DNA of 64,000 bases, taken from NCBI RefSeq assembly GCF_014874095.1, contig NZ_JADBEB010000001.1, forward strand, positions 1,550,001 through 1,614,000, written 5' to 3'. The notes under the pieces are model-generated. The model did no database searches and was not told the origin of the DNA. It saw nothing but the letters and a program-made list of their open reading frames with translations. Below are positions 43,165-54,178 of this stretch, in pieces. How positions within the stretch are numbered: the stretch's first letter is position 1; every line of letters begins with the position of its first letter. The DNA comes from Plantactinospora soyae (lineage in GTDB: Bacteria; Actinomycetota; Actinomycetes; Mycobacteriales; Micromonosporaceae). A program made the translations under genes and the position numbers.

Positions 43165-44228
43165 GGACCTTCCGGTACGAGCGCGGCACCGATCCCGGCC
43201 AGGCGATGGCCCTGGTGGCCGGCGAGCCGGACGCCGCGTACCTCGGCGGCGGCACGAACCTGGTCGACCTGATGAAGCTGGGCGTGGCCCGGCCACGGCT
43301 GCTGGTCGACGTCACCCGGCTGCCGCTCGACTCGGTCGAACCGCTGCCCGACGGTGGCCTGCGGATCGGCGCCACCGTCCGCAACAGCGAACTGGCCGCG
43401 CATCCGGCGGTCCGCCGGGACTATCCGGTGCTGGCCCGGGCACTGCTCGCCGGGGCCAGCGGACAGTTGCGGAACATGGCGACCGTCGGCGGCAACCTGT
43501 TGCAGCGCACCCGCTGCTACTACTTCCAGGACGTCAGCCGGGCCTGCAACAAACGCGAGCCCGGGGCCGGCTGCTCGGCACTGGACGGCCAGAACCGGGA
43601 CCTCGCCATCCTCGGCTGGTCGCCGCAGTGTGTCGCCACCCACCCCTCGGACATGGCGGTCGCGCTGACCGCCCTCGACGCGGTGGTGGAGGTGCTGGAG
43701 CCGGCCGGCGCCCGGGAGATCCCGTTGACCGAGTTCCACCGGCTGCCCGGCGAGCGGCCGGACCAGGAGACCACGATGGCACCGGGCGGACTGGTCACCG
43801 CGGTCCGGATCCCGGCGCTGCCCTACGCGCGCCGGTCGACGTACCGGAAGGCGCGGGACCGGGCCTCGTTCGCCTTCGCCGCCGGCTCGGTCGCGGCGGC
43901 GATCGACCTGGACGGACCGCTGGTCCGCGAGGTCCGGCTCGGGTACGGCGCGGTCGCGCACCGCCCCTGGCGGGCCCGGCTGGCCGAGGAGGCGCTGCGC
44001 GGCCGGCCCGCCACCGAGGAGAACTTCCGGCTGGCCGTCGACGAGGAGCTGGCCCTGGCCCGCCCGCTGGCACACAACGCCTTCAAGATCCCACTGATCC
44101 GGAACCTGACCGTCCGTACTCTCGTCGAGCTGACCGAGGGTTCCGCCGCAGGGACGTCCACCGGACGGGATCCCGGCCGGCGACGCGACGGCGACGGCGA
44201 CGACGGAACTCCGGAGCGGGGCCGGTGA
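43161..44228 (+). CDS. FAD subunit with extra [4Fe-4S] motif (PaoB/YagS-like)
   Basis: The protein has 355 residues. The FAD-binding motif YLGGGTNLVDLMK and GQLRNMATVGGNLLQRT mark the xanthine dehydrogenase M-subunit family. Four cysteines (C119, C129, C138, C157) in TRCYYF, ACNKREPGAGC and SPQC match the insertion that binds a [4Fe-4S] cluster in E. coli PaoB, which separates PaoABC aldehyde oxidoreductases from xanthine dehydrogenases. The last 25 residues are a charged low-complexity tail. It overlaps both neighbours by 4 bp, so translation is coupled. Confidence 0.93.
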   Translation: MRTFRYERGTDPGQAMALVAGEPDAAYLGGGTNLVDLMKLGVARPRLLVDVTRLPLDSVEPLPDGGLRIGATVRNSELAAHPAVRRDYPVLARALLAGASGQLRNMATVGGNLLQRTRCYYFQDVSRACNKREPGAGCSALDGQNRDLAILGWSPQCVATHPSDMAVALTALDAVVEVLEPAGAREIPLTEFHRLPGERPDQETTMAPGGLVTAVRIPALPYARRSTYRKARDRASFAFAAGSVAAAIDLDGPLVREVRLGYGAVAHRPWRARLAEEALRGRPATEENFRLAVDEELALARPLAHNAFKIPLIRNLTVRTLVELTEGSAAGTSTGRDPGRRRDGDGDDGTPERGR

Positions 44229-46330
44229 GCGCGCCGACGGCCGCCGTCGGCCGGGGCCAGCCCCGGCTGGAGGGCCGGCAGAAGGTGACCGGCACCGCCC
44301 GGTACGCGGTGGAGCATCCGGTGGACGGCCTGGTGTACGGCTGGGCGGTGCAGGCCGACGTGGCCAAGGCCCGGATCGTCCGGGTCGACGACGCCGCCGC
44401 GCTGGCCGAGCCGGGGGTGCTGGCCGTGCTGAGCTACGCCAACGCGCCCCGGCTGGCGCCGGTCGAGAGCGAGGAACTCCTGCTGCTCCAGCGCCCCCGG
44501 GTGCACTACCGGGGGGAGATCGTCGCGCTGGTGGTGGCCGAGACGCTGGAGGCCGCCCGGGAGGGGGCTCTGCTGGTTCGGATCGACTACGACACCGAAC
44601 CGCACAGCAGCGTGCTGACCGAGCGGCATCCGAGCCTCTACAAGCCGGACAAGGTGAATCCAAACTTCCCCACCGACACCTTCGTCGGCGACTTCGACGC
44701 CGGCTACGAGGCGGCCGAGGTCCGGCTCGACCAGACGTACCGGACGCCGGCGTACCACAACAATCCGATGGAGCCGCACGCCTCGACCGCACAGTGGCAG
44801 CAGGGCCGACTGCTGGTGCACGACTCCAGCCAGGGCAGCACGGACGTCCGGGACACCCTCGCCGGGCTCTTCGAGCTCTCCGCCGGATCGGTCCGGGTCA
44901 CCGCCGAACACGTCGGCGGCGGATTCGGCAGCAAGGGCACCCCGCGCTGCACCCCGGTGCTGGCCGCGATGGCCGCCCGGCACGTCGACCGGCCGGTACG
45001 GCTGGCGCTGACCCGGCAACAGCTCTTCGGGCCGATCGGTTACCGCACCCCGATCATCCAGCGGGTCCGGCTCGGCGCCGACGCCGACGGCCGGTTGGCG
45101 GCGATCTGCCACGACGCGATCAGCCAGAGTTCGACCACCACCGAGTTCGCCGAGCAGACCGCCGTGCTCACCCGGGGCCTCTACGCCGCACCGCACCGCC
45201 GTACGACGCACCGGCTGGCCCGGCTCGACGTACCGACGCCGTCCTGGATGCGCGCTCCCGGCGAGTGTCCGGGATCGTTCGCGCTGGAGTCGGCGATGGA
45301 CGAACTGGCGGTGGCCTGCGGGATCGACCCGATCGAGCTGCGGATCCGCAACGACACCGACCGGCATCCGGAGGAGGACCTGCCGTTCAGCAGCCGGAAC
45401 CTGGTCGCCTGCCTCCGGGACGGCGCCCGCCGGTTCGGCTGGGCGGACCGGGATCCCACGCCGGCCGTCCGGCGACAGGGCCGGTGGCTGGTCGGCACCG
45501 GGATGGCCGGTGCGACCTATCCGGCCCGGACCCCGGGCGCGTCCGCGCGGGCGCGGGCCCACCCGGACGGCACGTACCAGGTCGACATCGACGCCACCGA
45601 CATCGGCACCGGCGCCCGTACCGCGCTCTGGCAGGTCGCCACCGAGGCACTCGGGGTGCCCGGCGACCGGGTCCGGATCGGCATCGGGGACAGCGACCTC
45701 CCCCGGGCGTACGTCGCCGGCGGCTCGACCGGTACCGCCGGCTGGAGCCTGGCGGTGGACAAGGCCTGCCGGAGCCTGCGCCGACAGCTCCAGGAGCAGT
45801 ACGCCGCAGCGGTGCCGGCCGAGGGTCTGACGGTCTCCACCGACACCGCCGCCGAGGTGGCCGCCCTGACACAGGTCGCCCGGTACGCCTTCGGCGCGCA
45901 CTTCGCGCAGGTCCGGGTCGACGTCGACTCCGGGGAGGTCCGGGTCGGCCGGATGCTCGGGGTGTTCGCCACCGGTCGGGTGGTGAATCCGAGCACCGCC
46001 CGGTCCCAGTTGATCGGCGGGATGACGATGGGCCTGTCGATGGCGCTGCACGAGGAGGGGCTGCTCGATCACCGGTTCGGCGACTGGGTGAACCGTGACC
46101 TCGCGACGTACCACGTCAGCGCCTGTGCGGACGTGGAGCGGATCGAGGCGTACTGGGTGGCGGAGGAGGACGACCGGGTCAACCCGCTCGGCATCAAGGG
46201 GCTGGGCGAGATCGGCATCGTCGGCTCGGCGGCGGCGGTCGCCAACGCGGTGTACCACGCTACCGGGGTCCGCTTCCGTACCCTGCCGATCCAGCTCGAC
46301 AAGCTGCTCCAGCACCTGCCGGCCGGCTAG
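44225..46330 (+). CDS. Molybdopterin-binding large subunit (PaoC/YagR-like)
   Basis: This 701-residue catalytic subunit has the family motifs GRGQPRLEGRQKVTGTARY, GGGFGSKG for cofactor binding, RAPGECPG near the active site, and the catalytic glutamate in GLGEIG near residue 660. It oxidises the substrate with water at the molybdenum centre; PaoABC acts on aromatic aldehydes, and other members act on purines or CO, so the substrate is not certain. No maturation gene (PaoD/XdhC type) lies nearby. The gene ends inside the last codons of the convergent TetR gene (4-bp overlap of 3' ends). Confidence 0.93.
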   Translation: MSAPTAAVGRGQPRLEGRQKVTGTARYAVEHPVDGLVYGWAVQADVAKARIVRVDDAAALAEPGVLAVLSYANAPRLAPVESEELLLLQRPRVHYRGEIVALVVAETLEAAREGALLVRIDYDTEPHSSVLTERHPSLYKPDKVNPNFPTDTFVGDFDAGYEAAEVRLDQTYRTPAYHNNPMEPHASTAQWQQGRLLVHDSSQGSTDVRDTLAGLFELSAGSVRVTAEHVGGGFGSKGTPRCTPVLAAMAARHVDRPVRLALTRQQLFGPIGYRTPIIQRVRLGADADGRLAAICHDAISQSSTTTEFAEQTAVLTRGLYAAPHRRTTHRLARLDVPTPSWMRAPGECPGSFALESAMDELAVACGIDPIELRIRNDTDRHPEEDLPFSSRNLVACLRDGARRFGWADRDPTPAVRRQGRWLVGTGMAGATYPARTPGASARARAHPDGTYQVDIDATDIGTGARTALWQVATEALGVPGDRVRIGIGDSDLPRAYVAGGSTGTAGWSLAVDKACRSLRRQLQEQYAAAVPAEGLTVSTDTAAEVAALTQVARYAFGAHFAQVRVDVDSGEVRVGRMLGVFATGRVVNPSTARSQLIGGMTMGLSMALHEEGLLDHRFGDWVNRDLATYHVSACADVERIEAYWVAEEDDRVNPLGIKGLGEIGIVGSAAAVANAVYHATGVRFRTLPIQLDKLLQHLPAG

Positions 46331-46923
46331 GTCCCGTCCGCCGGAGCGATCGGGGCGCGGTAGCGCAGGCCGTCCATCAGCAGGTCGAGTAGTCGACCGG
46401 CCTGGTCCCGCCGGCCCAGTTCGCCGATGGCGAGGGAGATCCCGCCGATGCTGGCGAGTACGTCACCCGGCTCGACGTCCGACCGGATGGTTCCGGCGGC
46501 GGCGCCGGCCGACAGCAGTGAGCTGATCGCGGTGGTCATCCGGTCGAGAGTGTGCGCGTACGGGTCGCCGCCGGAGGCGATGAGCGCACGCAGCGCATCC
46601 GCCATTCCGCGCTTGGTGGTCATGTAGTCGATGAAGCGGTCCATCCAGGCCCGGATCGCCTCGTCCGGCGGCATGCTCTGGAGCAGTTCCGCCGCCGCGT
46701 CGCAGAGCCGGTCGAGTTCGTTGCGGTAGGCCGCCTCGACCAGTGCCTCCCGGGTGGGAAAGTGCCGGTAGAGCGTGCCGATGCCGACGCCCGCGTCCTT
46801 CGCGATCGCGTCGAGGGTCGCCTCCGGCCCTTCCTGCGAGAAGGCCCGGACGGCGGCGTCGAGCAGCCGGTCGCGGTTGCGCTGCGCGTCGGCCCGCAGC
46901 GGGCGCTCGCCGGTGGCGGCCAC
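46327..46923 (-). CDS. TetR-family transcriptional regulator
   Basis: The protein has 198 residues. The N-terminal helix-turn-helix reads RDRLLDAAVRAFSQEGPEATLDAIAKDAGVGIGTLYRHFPTREALVEAAY, with the typical TetR TLYRHF. The C-terminal ligand domain (SLLSAGAAAGTIRSDVEPGDVLASIGG) resembles SbtR-type regulators. It is divergent from the SDR gene at 47113, and palindromes lie in the gap, so it probably represses that gene and itself. Its 3' end overlaps the end of the molybdenum enzyme operon. Confidence 0.92.
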   Translation of the reverse strand: MAATGERPLRADAQRNRDRLLDAAVRAFSQEGPEATLDAIAKDAGVGIGTLYRHFPTREALVEAAYRNELDRLCDAAAELLQSMPPDEAIRAWMDRFIDYMTTKRGMADALRALIASGGDPYAHTLDRMTTAISSLLSAGAAAGTIRSDVEPGDVLASIGGISLAIGELGRRDQAGRLLDLLMDGLRYRAPIAPADGT

Positions 46924-47005
46924 GGCTCCTCCTCGTCCTTTTCCGTTGCCACCCGGGGTGCGGGGTGACCTGGCTCACTATCGGAGACTTGTCCCACGAG
47001 TGGCA

Positions 47006-47052
47006 AACCGGAGGGTCCTCCGGTTACAGTCGGCCGTAGTGGAGGCGCCTCC
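47006..47052. promoter_or_regulatory. Two GGAGG/CCTCC palindromes, candidate TetR operators
   Basis: AACCGGAGG and CCTCCGGTT form a perfect 9-bp inverted repeat with a 2-bp spacer at 47006-47025. A second palindrome, GGAGGCGCCTCC, follows at 47041-47052. Both share the half-site GGAGG, and both lie between the TetR gene and the SDR gene, the usual place for such operators. Confidence 0.65.
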
Positions 47053-47112
47053 GCTTCAGATCATACCGGTTATCGGCCCCGGTCAGCACGGCTGACCCGA
47101 AGGGGGAAGATC

Positions 47113-48057
47113 ATGACTGCCAGCACCCGCATCAGCACACCGTTCTCCGCCGACTCCACCGCCGCAGAGGTCGCGGCGGGCGTCGACCTCACCGGCCGCC
47201 GGGTCATCGTCACCGGCGGCGCCTCCGGGATCGGCATCGAGACGGCCCGCACGCTCGCCGACAGCGGCGCCCAGGTGACCCTCGCGGTCCGCGACGTGGC
47301 GGCCGGGGAACGAACCGCCAAGGACATCGTCGACACCACCGGCAACCAGCGGATCCTCGTCGCACCCCTGGACCTCGCCGACCCGGCGTCCGTCGCGTCG
47401 TTCGTCGCGTCCTGGGACGGCCCGCTGCACATCCTGGTCAACAACGCCGGCGTGATGGCGTCGCCGGAAACGCGTACGCCGGAGGGCTGGGAACTCCAGT
47501 TCGCCACGAACCACCTCGGCCACTTCGCGCTCACCACCGGACTGCACCGGGCACTCGCCTCGGCCGGCGGGGCCCGGATCGTCTCGGTCAGCTCCAGCGG
47601 GCACCTGCGCTCGCCGGTCGTCTTCGACGACATCCACTTCCGGCAGCGCGCCTACGAGCCGTGGTCCGCGTACGGGCAGTCCAAGACGGCCAACGTACTG
47701 CTCGCGGTCGAGGCGACGAGGCGCTGGGCCGACGACGGCATCACCGCGAACGCGCTGATGCCGGGCGGCATCCGGACCAGACTCCAGCGGTACGTCACCG
47801 AGGAGGATCTGACCCGACTGCGCGCCGAGGCCGGAGCCGCCTCGGTCCCCTGGAAGACGCCGGAGCAGGGCGCCGCCACCTCCGTACTGGTCGCGACCTC
47901 GCCCCTGCTCGACGGCATCGGCGGCCGGTACTTCGAGGACTGCGCCGAGGCCGAACCGCACCGGTCCGGCGTCCGCAGCGGCGTCGCGGCGTACGCCCTC
48001 GACCCGGAGGCCGCCGCCCGACTGTGGGAGGTCTCCGTCCAGACCCTGGCCGGCTGA
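47113..48057 (+). CDS. SDR family oxidoreductase, WWOX/retinol dehydrogenase-like
   Basis: The protein has 314 residues. The cofactor motif is VTGGASGIGIETA; NNAGVM, the Ser of SVSSSGH, and the active-site pair in YGQSK follow, with LMPGGI after. N-terminal extension and overall layout fit the branch of SDRs annotated as retinol dehydrogenase/WW-domain oxidoreductase-like. The substrate is unknown. It is divergent from, and probably repressed by, the TetR protein, so it may act on a toxic or signalling ligand. GGGGGAAG lies just before the ATG. Confidence 0.9.
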   Translation: MTASTRISTPFSADSTAAEVAAGVDLTGRRVIVTGGASGIGIETARTLADSGAQVTLAVRDVAAGERTAKDIVDTTGNQRILVAPLDLADPASVASFVASWDGPLHILVNNAGVMASPETRTPEGWELQFATNHLGHFALTTGLHRALASAGGARIVSVSSSGHLRSPVVFDDIHFRQRAYEPWSAYGQSKTANVLLAVEATRRWADDGITANALMPGGIRTRLQRYVTEEDLTRLRAEAGAASVPWKTPEQGAATSVLVATSPLLDGIGGRYFEDCAEAEPHRSGVRSGVAAYALDPEAAARLWEVSVQTLAG

Positions 48058-48068
48058 CCCGGCCGGTC

Positions 48069-48119
48069 GGTCTGGCCCGCTCTCCGGTCTGGCCCGCTCT
48101 CCGGTCTGGCCCGCTCTCC
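48069..48119. repeat. 17-bp minisatellite, three copies
   Basis: GGTCTGGCCCGCTCTCC repeats three times exactly, at 48069, 48086 and 48103, just downstream of the SDR gene. It is non-coding. Confidence 0.9.
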
Positions 48120-48215
48120 GGCCCGCCGATCCGGTCACCGGGCCGGCACCGCAGGTCGCGTCGTCGGCTCGCCGCAACTGGTGGGTCGACGACCCGACAG
48201 CGGCGACGGCGACGG

Positions 48216-48632
48216 TCAGGCCCGGGAGACGGTGGGCCCGGAACTGTCCGGCACGGCCGCCGGCGGTGGCGGTGGCGGTACGACCCTGGCGGCGATCCGG
48301 CCGAGCAGTACCGCCATCGCCACACTGGGCAGGATCAGGAAGAGATGGTCGACCGGGAACTCGTTCCGGACGACGTAGCTGAACAGCGACACCGTGAGCA
48401 CCCCCGCCGCCCATCCGAACGCGAAGATCATCGCCGGAACGGCCACCCGGCGCGGTAGCAGCGACGACACCAGGGCGAAGAGGGTGAGCAGCAGGTCGGG
48501 GACCAGGAACGGATTGCCGGCCCGGATCGCGTCCGACGTCCAGAAGTAGTGGACCATCACCAGCCCCATGACGGCGGCGACGCCACGGGCGATCGTCACA
48601 GTGTCCCAGTTCATCCGAGCCGGACCAGCCAC
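48216..48632 (-). CDS. Small four-helix membrane protein, unknown function
   Basis: The protein has about 138 residues with roughly four membrane helices (IARGVAAVMGLVMVHYFW, FLVPDLLLTLFALVSSLL, VAVPAMIFAFGWAAGVLTV, HLFLILPSVAMAVLLGRIA) and a proline-rich tail (VVPPPPPPAAVP). I recognise no family. GTG at 48632 has AAGGAG 6 nt upstream; a longer frame starting at 48692 lacks a ribosome site. It lies between the SDR gene and the two-component genes, with no operon partner. Confidence 0.6.
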   Translation of the reverse strand: MAGPARMNWDTVTIARGVAAVMGLVMVHYFWTSDAIRAGNPFLVPDLLLTLFALVSSLLPRRVAVPAMIFAFGWAAGVLTVSLFSYVVRNEFPVDHLFLILPSVAMAVLLGRIAARVVPPPPPPAAVPDSSGPTVSRA

Positions 48633-48832
48633 CGTCGTCTCCTTCTCCACTGCCGACAACCCCCGGTCGGCGCGCTCCTGCACCGACGTCACGGAGTCTG
48701 CGGGTACGACGGCGGGCCCGGAAGCGTGCCAGTACGCAGCACGGACCGGGCTGGCCGTACCCGTGGGGTGTGGCTACCCGCACCACCCGCGGGACGGCCC
48801 GGGACGGCGGCCGAGCCGGATCCGGGTCCGGG

Positions 48833-49480
48833 TCAGTTGTTGAGGTAACGCAGTACGGCCAGCACCCGGCGGTGGTCGTCGGGCCGGGCCGGCAGCGCCA
48901 GTTTGGCGAAGATGTTCGTACAGTGCTTCTCCACGGTCCGCTCCGCGATGTCGAGCCGACCCGCGATGGCCTGGTTCGTCCGCCCCTCCGCCATCAGGGC
49001 GAGGACGGCCCGCTCCCGGTCGCTGAGCCCGCGCAGCGGATCGTCGTCGCGGTCCCGACGTCCGACCAGCTGGTCGACGACGATCGGATCGAAGGCCGAG
49101 CCACCGCCGCCGACCTGCCGGACCGCCGCGGCGAACTCCGTCAGGTCCGAGACCCGGTCCTTGAGCAGGTAGCCGACTCCCCGGGCACCTCCGTCGAGCA
49201 GCTCGACGGTGTAACTGACCCGGACGTACTGCGACAACACCAGCACCCCGGTCCCCGGATGGCGTCGGCGGATCTCCCGCGCCGCCCGTAGTCCCTCGTC
49301 GGTCCGGGTCGGCGGCAGTCGGATGTCGACCACGGCGACGTCGGGGCGGTGTCGGGCCACCTCGGCGAGCAGGGCGACGGCGTCCTCGACGCTCGCCACC
49401 ACCAGGAACCCGGCCTCGGTGAGCAGCCGGACCAGGCCCTCCCGCAGCAGGGTGTTGTCCTCGGCGAGAACTAGCCGCAC
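48833..49480 (-). CDS. NarL/FixJ-family response regulator
   Basis: The protein has 215 residues. The receiver has D52 in VAVVDIRLPP and the acidic pair at residues 7-8 (AEDN), and the GVGYLLKDR lysine. The C-terminal LuxR-type helix-turn-helix reads LSDRERAVLALMAEGRTNQAIAGRLDIAERTVEKHCTNIFAKL. Its GTG start lies 10 nt inside the histidine kinase gene, so the two are coupled and form one two-component system. Target genes are unknown. Confidence 0.93.
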   Translation of the reverse strand: MRLVLAEDNTLLREGLVRLLTEAGFLVVASVEDAVALLAEVARHRPDVAVVDIRLPPTRTDEGLRAAREIRRRHPGTGVLVLSQYVRVSYTVELLDGGARGVGYLLKDRVSDLTEFAAAVRQVGGGGSAFDPIVVDQLVGRRDRDDDPLRGLSDRERAVLALMAEGRTNQAIAGRLDIAERTVEKHCTNIFAKLALPARPDDHRRVLAVLRYLNN

Positions 49481-51033
49481 GGCAGCACCGCCCGGACCCG
49501 GGTCCCCCCGCCGGACGGACTCTCCACCCGCAGCGATCCTCCGCAGGCCGCCGCCCGCGCGGCCAGCCCACGCAGTCCGGAGCCGCCGGCCGGATCCGCG
49601 CCGCCCCGACCGTCGTCCCGGACGTCGACGACGAGCTGCCCCTCGGACACGTCGATCCGCAGCTTGGCCCCGGCCGCCGCCGCGTGCTTGGTGATGTTCG
49701 CCAGGGCCTCGGCGACCACGTAGTAGGCCGTCGTCTCCACCTCGGGCGGCAGCCCGGTCGGAACGTCGGCCCGGACCCGCAGGGGTACCGGTGACAGCGC
49801 CGCCAGCTCGCGGACCGCGCCGGCCAGGCCCCGCTCGGTGAGCACCGGTGGATGCAGGCCCTGGGTCAGGGCACGGAGTTCGCCGAGAATCGCCAGCGTG
49901 GCGTTCCTGGCCTCGGCGATCAGCGGACCGGCCCGGTCCGGGTCGGCCGGCAGCACCGACTCCGCCAGGCCGAGCGTCATCGGGATCGACAACAACCGCT
50001 GCTGTACGCCGTCGTGCAGGTCGCGTTCCAGGCGTCGACGTTCCGCCTCACCCGCCCGCAGCAGCGCGAGCCGGGAGTCGGCGAGCTGCCTGAGTCGGGC
50101 CCGCAGGTCGGCCGTCAGGCGGGCGTTCTCCAGGGCCAGCGCCGCCGCCGCACAGGTGGCTTCGATCAACTCTGGCTCCTCCGCCAACGCCCGGTCGTGT
50201 ACGAGTATCGCGATCGGCTCGCCGGCCCGATCGATCCGGGTCGACAACCGGTCCGGCTCCCCGTCCGGGACCAGCGACACCGTACGGCCGTCGAGGTCGA
50301 CGTACCGGCCCGACTCGGGTGCCCAGTAGCCAACCCGGAGAGTCGGGTCGTGCAGCGTCCGGGCCAGCGCCACCTCGATGGATTCCGACCGGGGTGCGCC
50401 GTGCAGCCGGACGACCAGATCCGCCACCCCGCTCCGGTCGACCCGGCGGCGCAGCAGGTCGGCGAGGTACCCCAACGGGATCGCGGCGAGCGCCAGATTC
50501 AGCACCAGGGTGAGGGCCGAGGCGTCCCAACCGGCGATCCGGGCCGGCTTCAACGCGAGAAACAGCGTCACCGCCACCACAGCGATCCCGAACACCGGGT
50601 TGAGGTAGCGGCGCCGGGTCACACTGCTACGACGCCAGCGGGCCAGTTGCAGGACGACGATCGCCGAACCGCTGAGCAGCACCCCGACGATCGCGGTCAC
50701 GCCGGCCCGGTCCGCCCCGCCTTGCAACGCGGTCGAGATCCCGACCACGGCGACACTCAGGTAGGCCAGTCCCACCACCAGTCTCGGCGCCGACGCCCCG
50801 AGCCGCCCGGTCGGATAGGCCACCACCAGATGCCCCAGTACGGCCGCCCAGGCTCCGGCGCGTACGACGTCGAGGCCGTCGGGCGGCGTGATCGGCAGCG
50901 GTGACTTGGCGAGCCACCACAGCACGCCGACGGTGAGAAGCAGCGGGCCCATCCGGTTACGGGGTCGGGTCCGCCAGCCGACCAGGCCCGACGCGACGAA
51001 GCTCAGGCCCACGCCGATCGCGACACCGAGCAC
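49471..51033 (-). CDS. Membrane sensor histidine kinase (NarL-type partner)
   Basis: The protein has about 520 residues. Six or seven membrane helices fill the first 230 residues (GVAIGVGLSFVASGLVGW and on), followed by a GAF-like stretch, a HisKA_3 domain with the phosphorylated His in LERDLHDGVQQRLL, and a HATPase_c domain ending DDGRGGADPAGGSGLRGLAARA. GTG at 51033 has GGAGG 7 nt upstream; the longer frame to 51135 lacks this. Its stimulus is unknown. It overlaps the response-regulator gene by 10 nt. Confidence 0.9.
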   Translation of the reverse strand: MLGVAIGVGLSFVASGLVGWRTRPRNRMGPLLLTVGVLWWLAKSPLPITPPDGLDVVRAGAWAAVLGHLVVAYPTGRLGASAPRLVVGLAYLSVAVVGISTALQGGADRAGVTAIVGVLLSGSAIVVLQLARWRRSSVTRRRYLNPVFGIAVVAVTLFLALKPARIAGWDASALTLVLNLALAAIPLGYLADLLRRRVDRSGVADLVVRLHGAPRSESIEVALARTLHDPTLRVGYWAPESGRYVDLDGRTVSLVPDGEPDRLSTRIDRAGEPIAILVHDRALAEEPELIEATCAAAALALENARLTADLRARLRQLADSRLALLRAGEAERRRLERDLHDGVQQRLLSIPMTLGLAESVLPADPDRAGPLIAEARNATLAILGELRALTQGLHPPVLTERGLAGAVRELAALSPVPLRVRADVPTGLPPEVETTAYYVVAEALANITKHAAAAGAKLRIDVSEGQLVVDVRDDGRGGADPAGGSGLRGLAARAAACGGSLRVESPSGGGTRVRAVLPCG

Positions 51034-51168
51034 GCAACCACCTCCGACCCGTTGGCTGCCCGAACGGTCGACGGCGAAGACCCGGGCTACCCGACCGGGC
51101 CCCGTCCCGCACCACCGGAATCGTCTCCGAGTCACCGGGAACGGTCTAGGGTCACCAGGAATCCGCTC

Positions 51169-51200
51169 GTCCGGGCCGGCTCTGGTGAGCCGGCCCGGAC
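51169..51200 (-). terminator. Perfect 14-bp hairpin terminator after katG
   Basis: GTCCGGGCCGGCTC pairs perfectly with GAGCCGGCCCGGAC around a TGGT loop, 8 bp beyond the katG stop codon. It is one of the strongest hairpins in the window. Confidence 0.88.
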
Positions 51201-51207
51201 GTCTGGA

Positions 51208-53905
<2,698 letters not shown>

Positions 53906-53911
53906 GCCGGA

Positions 53912-53940
53912 AGTCTGGCCAGTTTTCTGGAATCAGTCAA
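53912..53940 (-). promoter_or_regulatory. furA-katG promoter
   Basis: TTGACT at 53940-53935 and CAGACT at 53917-53912 are separated by 17 bp, a good -35 with a weaker -10. The spacer is AT-richer (ATTCCAGAAAACT) and is where FurA would bind. The predicted +1 falls at about 53905, the first base of the furA ATG. Confidence 0.65.
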
Positions 53941-54005
53941 GATTATGGGCCGGACGTCACGCCGAGCGGACCACGCCACAGGCCATCAGCGGAAGATCAA
54001 CAAGG

Positions 54006-54078
54006 TGGGCCGCCTCGGACTCGAACCGAGAACCCGCGGATTAAAAGTCCGCTGCTCTGCCAATTGAGCTAGCAGCCC
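54006..54078 (-). tRNA. tRNA-Lys (anticodon TTT)
   Basis: On the minus strand the 73-nt gene begins GGGCTGC, which pairs with GCGGCCC at the other end (one G-T wobble). The D arm is TAGCTCAATTGGCAGAGC, the anticodon loop CTTTTAA gives anticodon TTT, and the T arm contains GGTTCGAGTCC. The discriminator is A and no CCA is encoded. Confidence 0.95.
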
Positions 54079-54178
54079 GTCAGCCGTAGAGAGTACCGGT
54101 CGAGCGCTCCCGTCCAGCCCACTGGTCCCGCCGGTTCCGGGCCCTGTGCGGGCGCAGCCGTGATCAGGTCGGGCTCGA

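Noticed and set aside
48069-48119. Short direct repeats considered as a CRISPR array
   Set aside because: The 17-bp units are head-to-tail without spacers.
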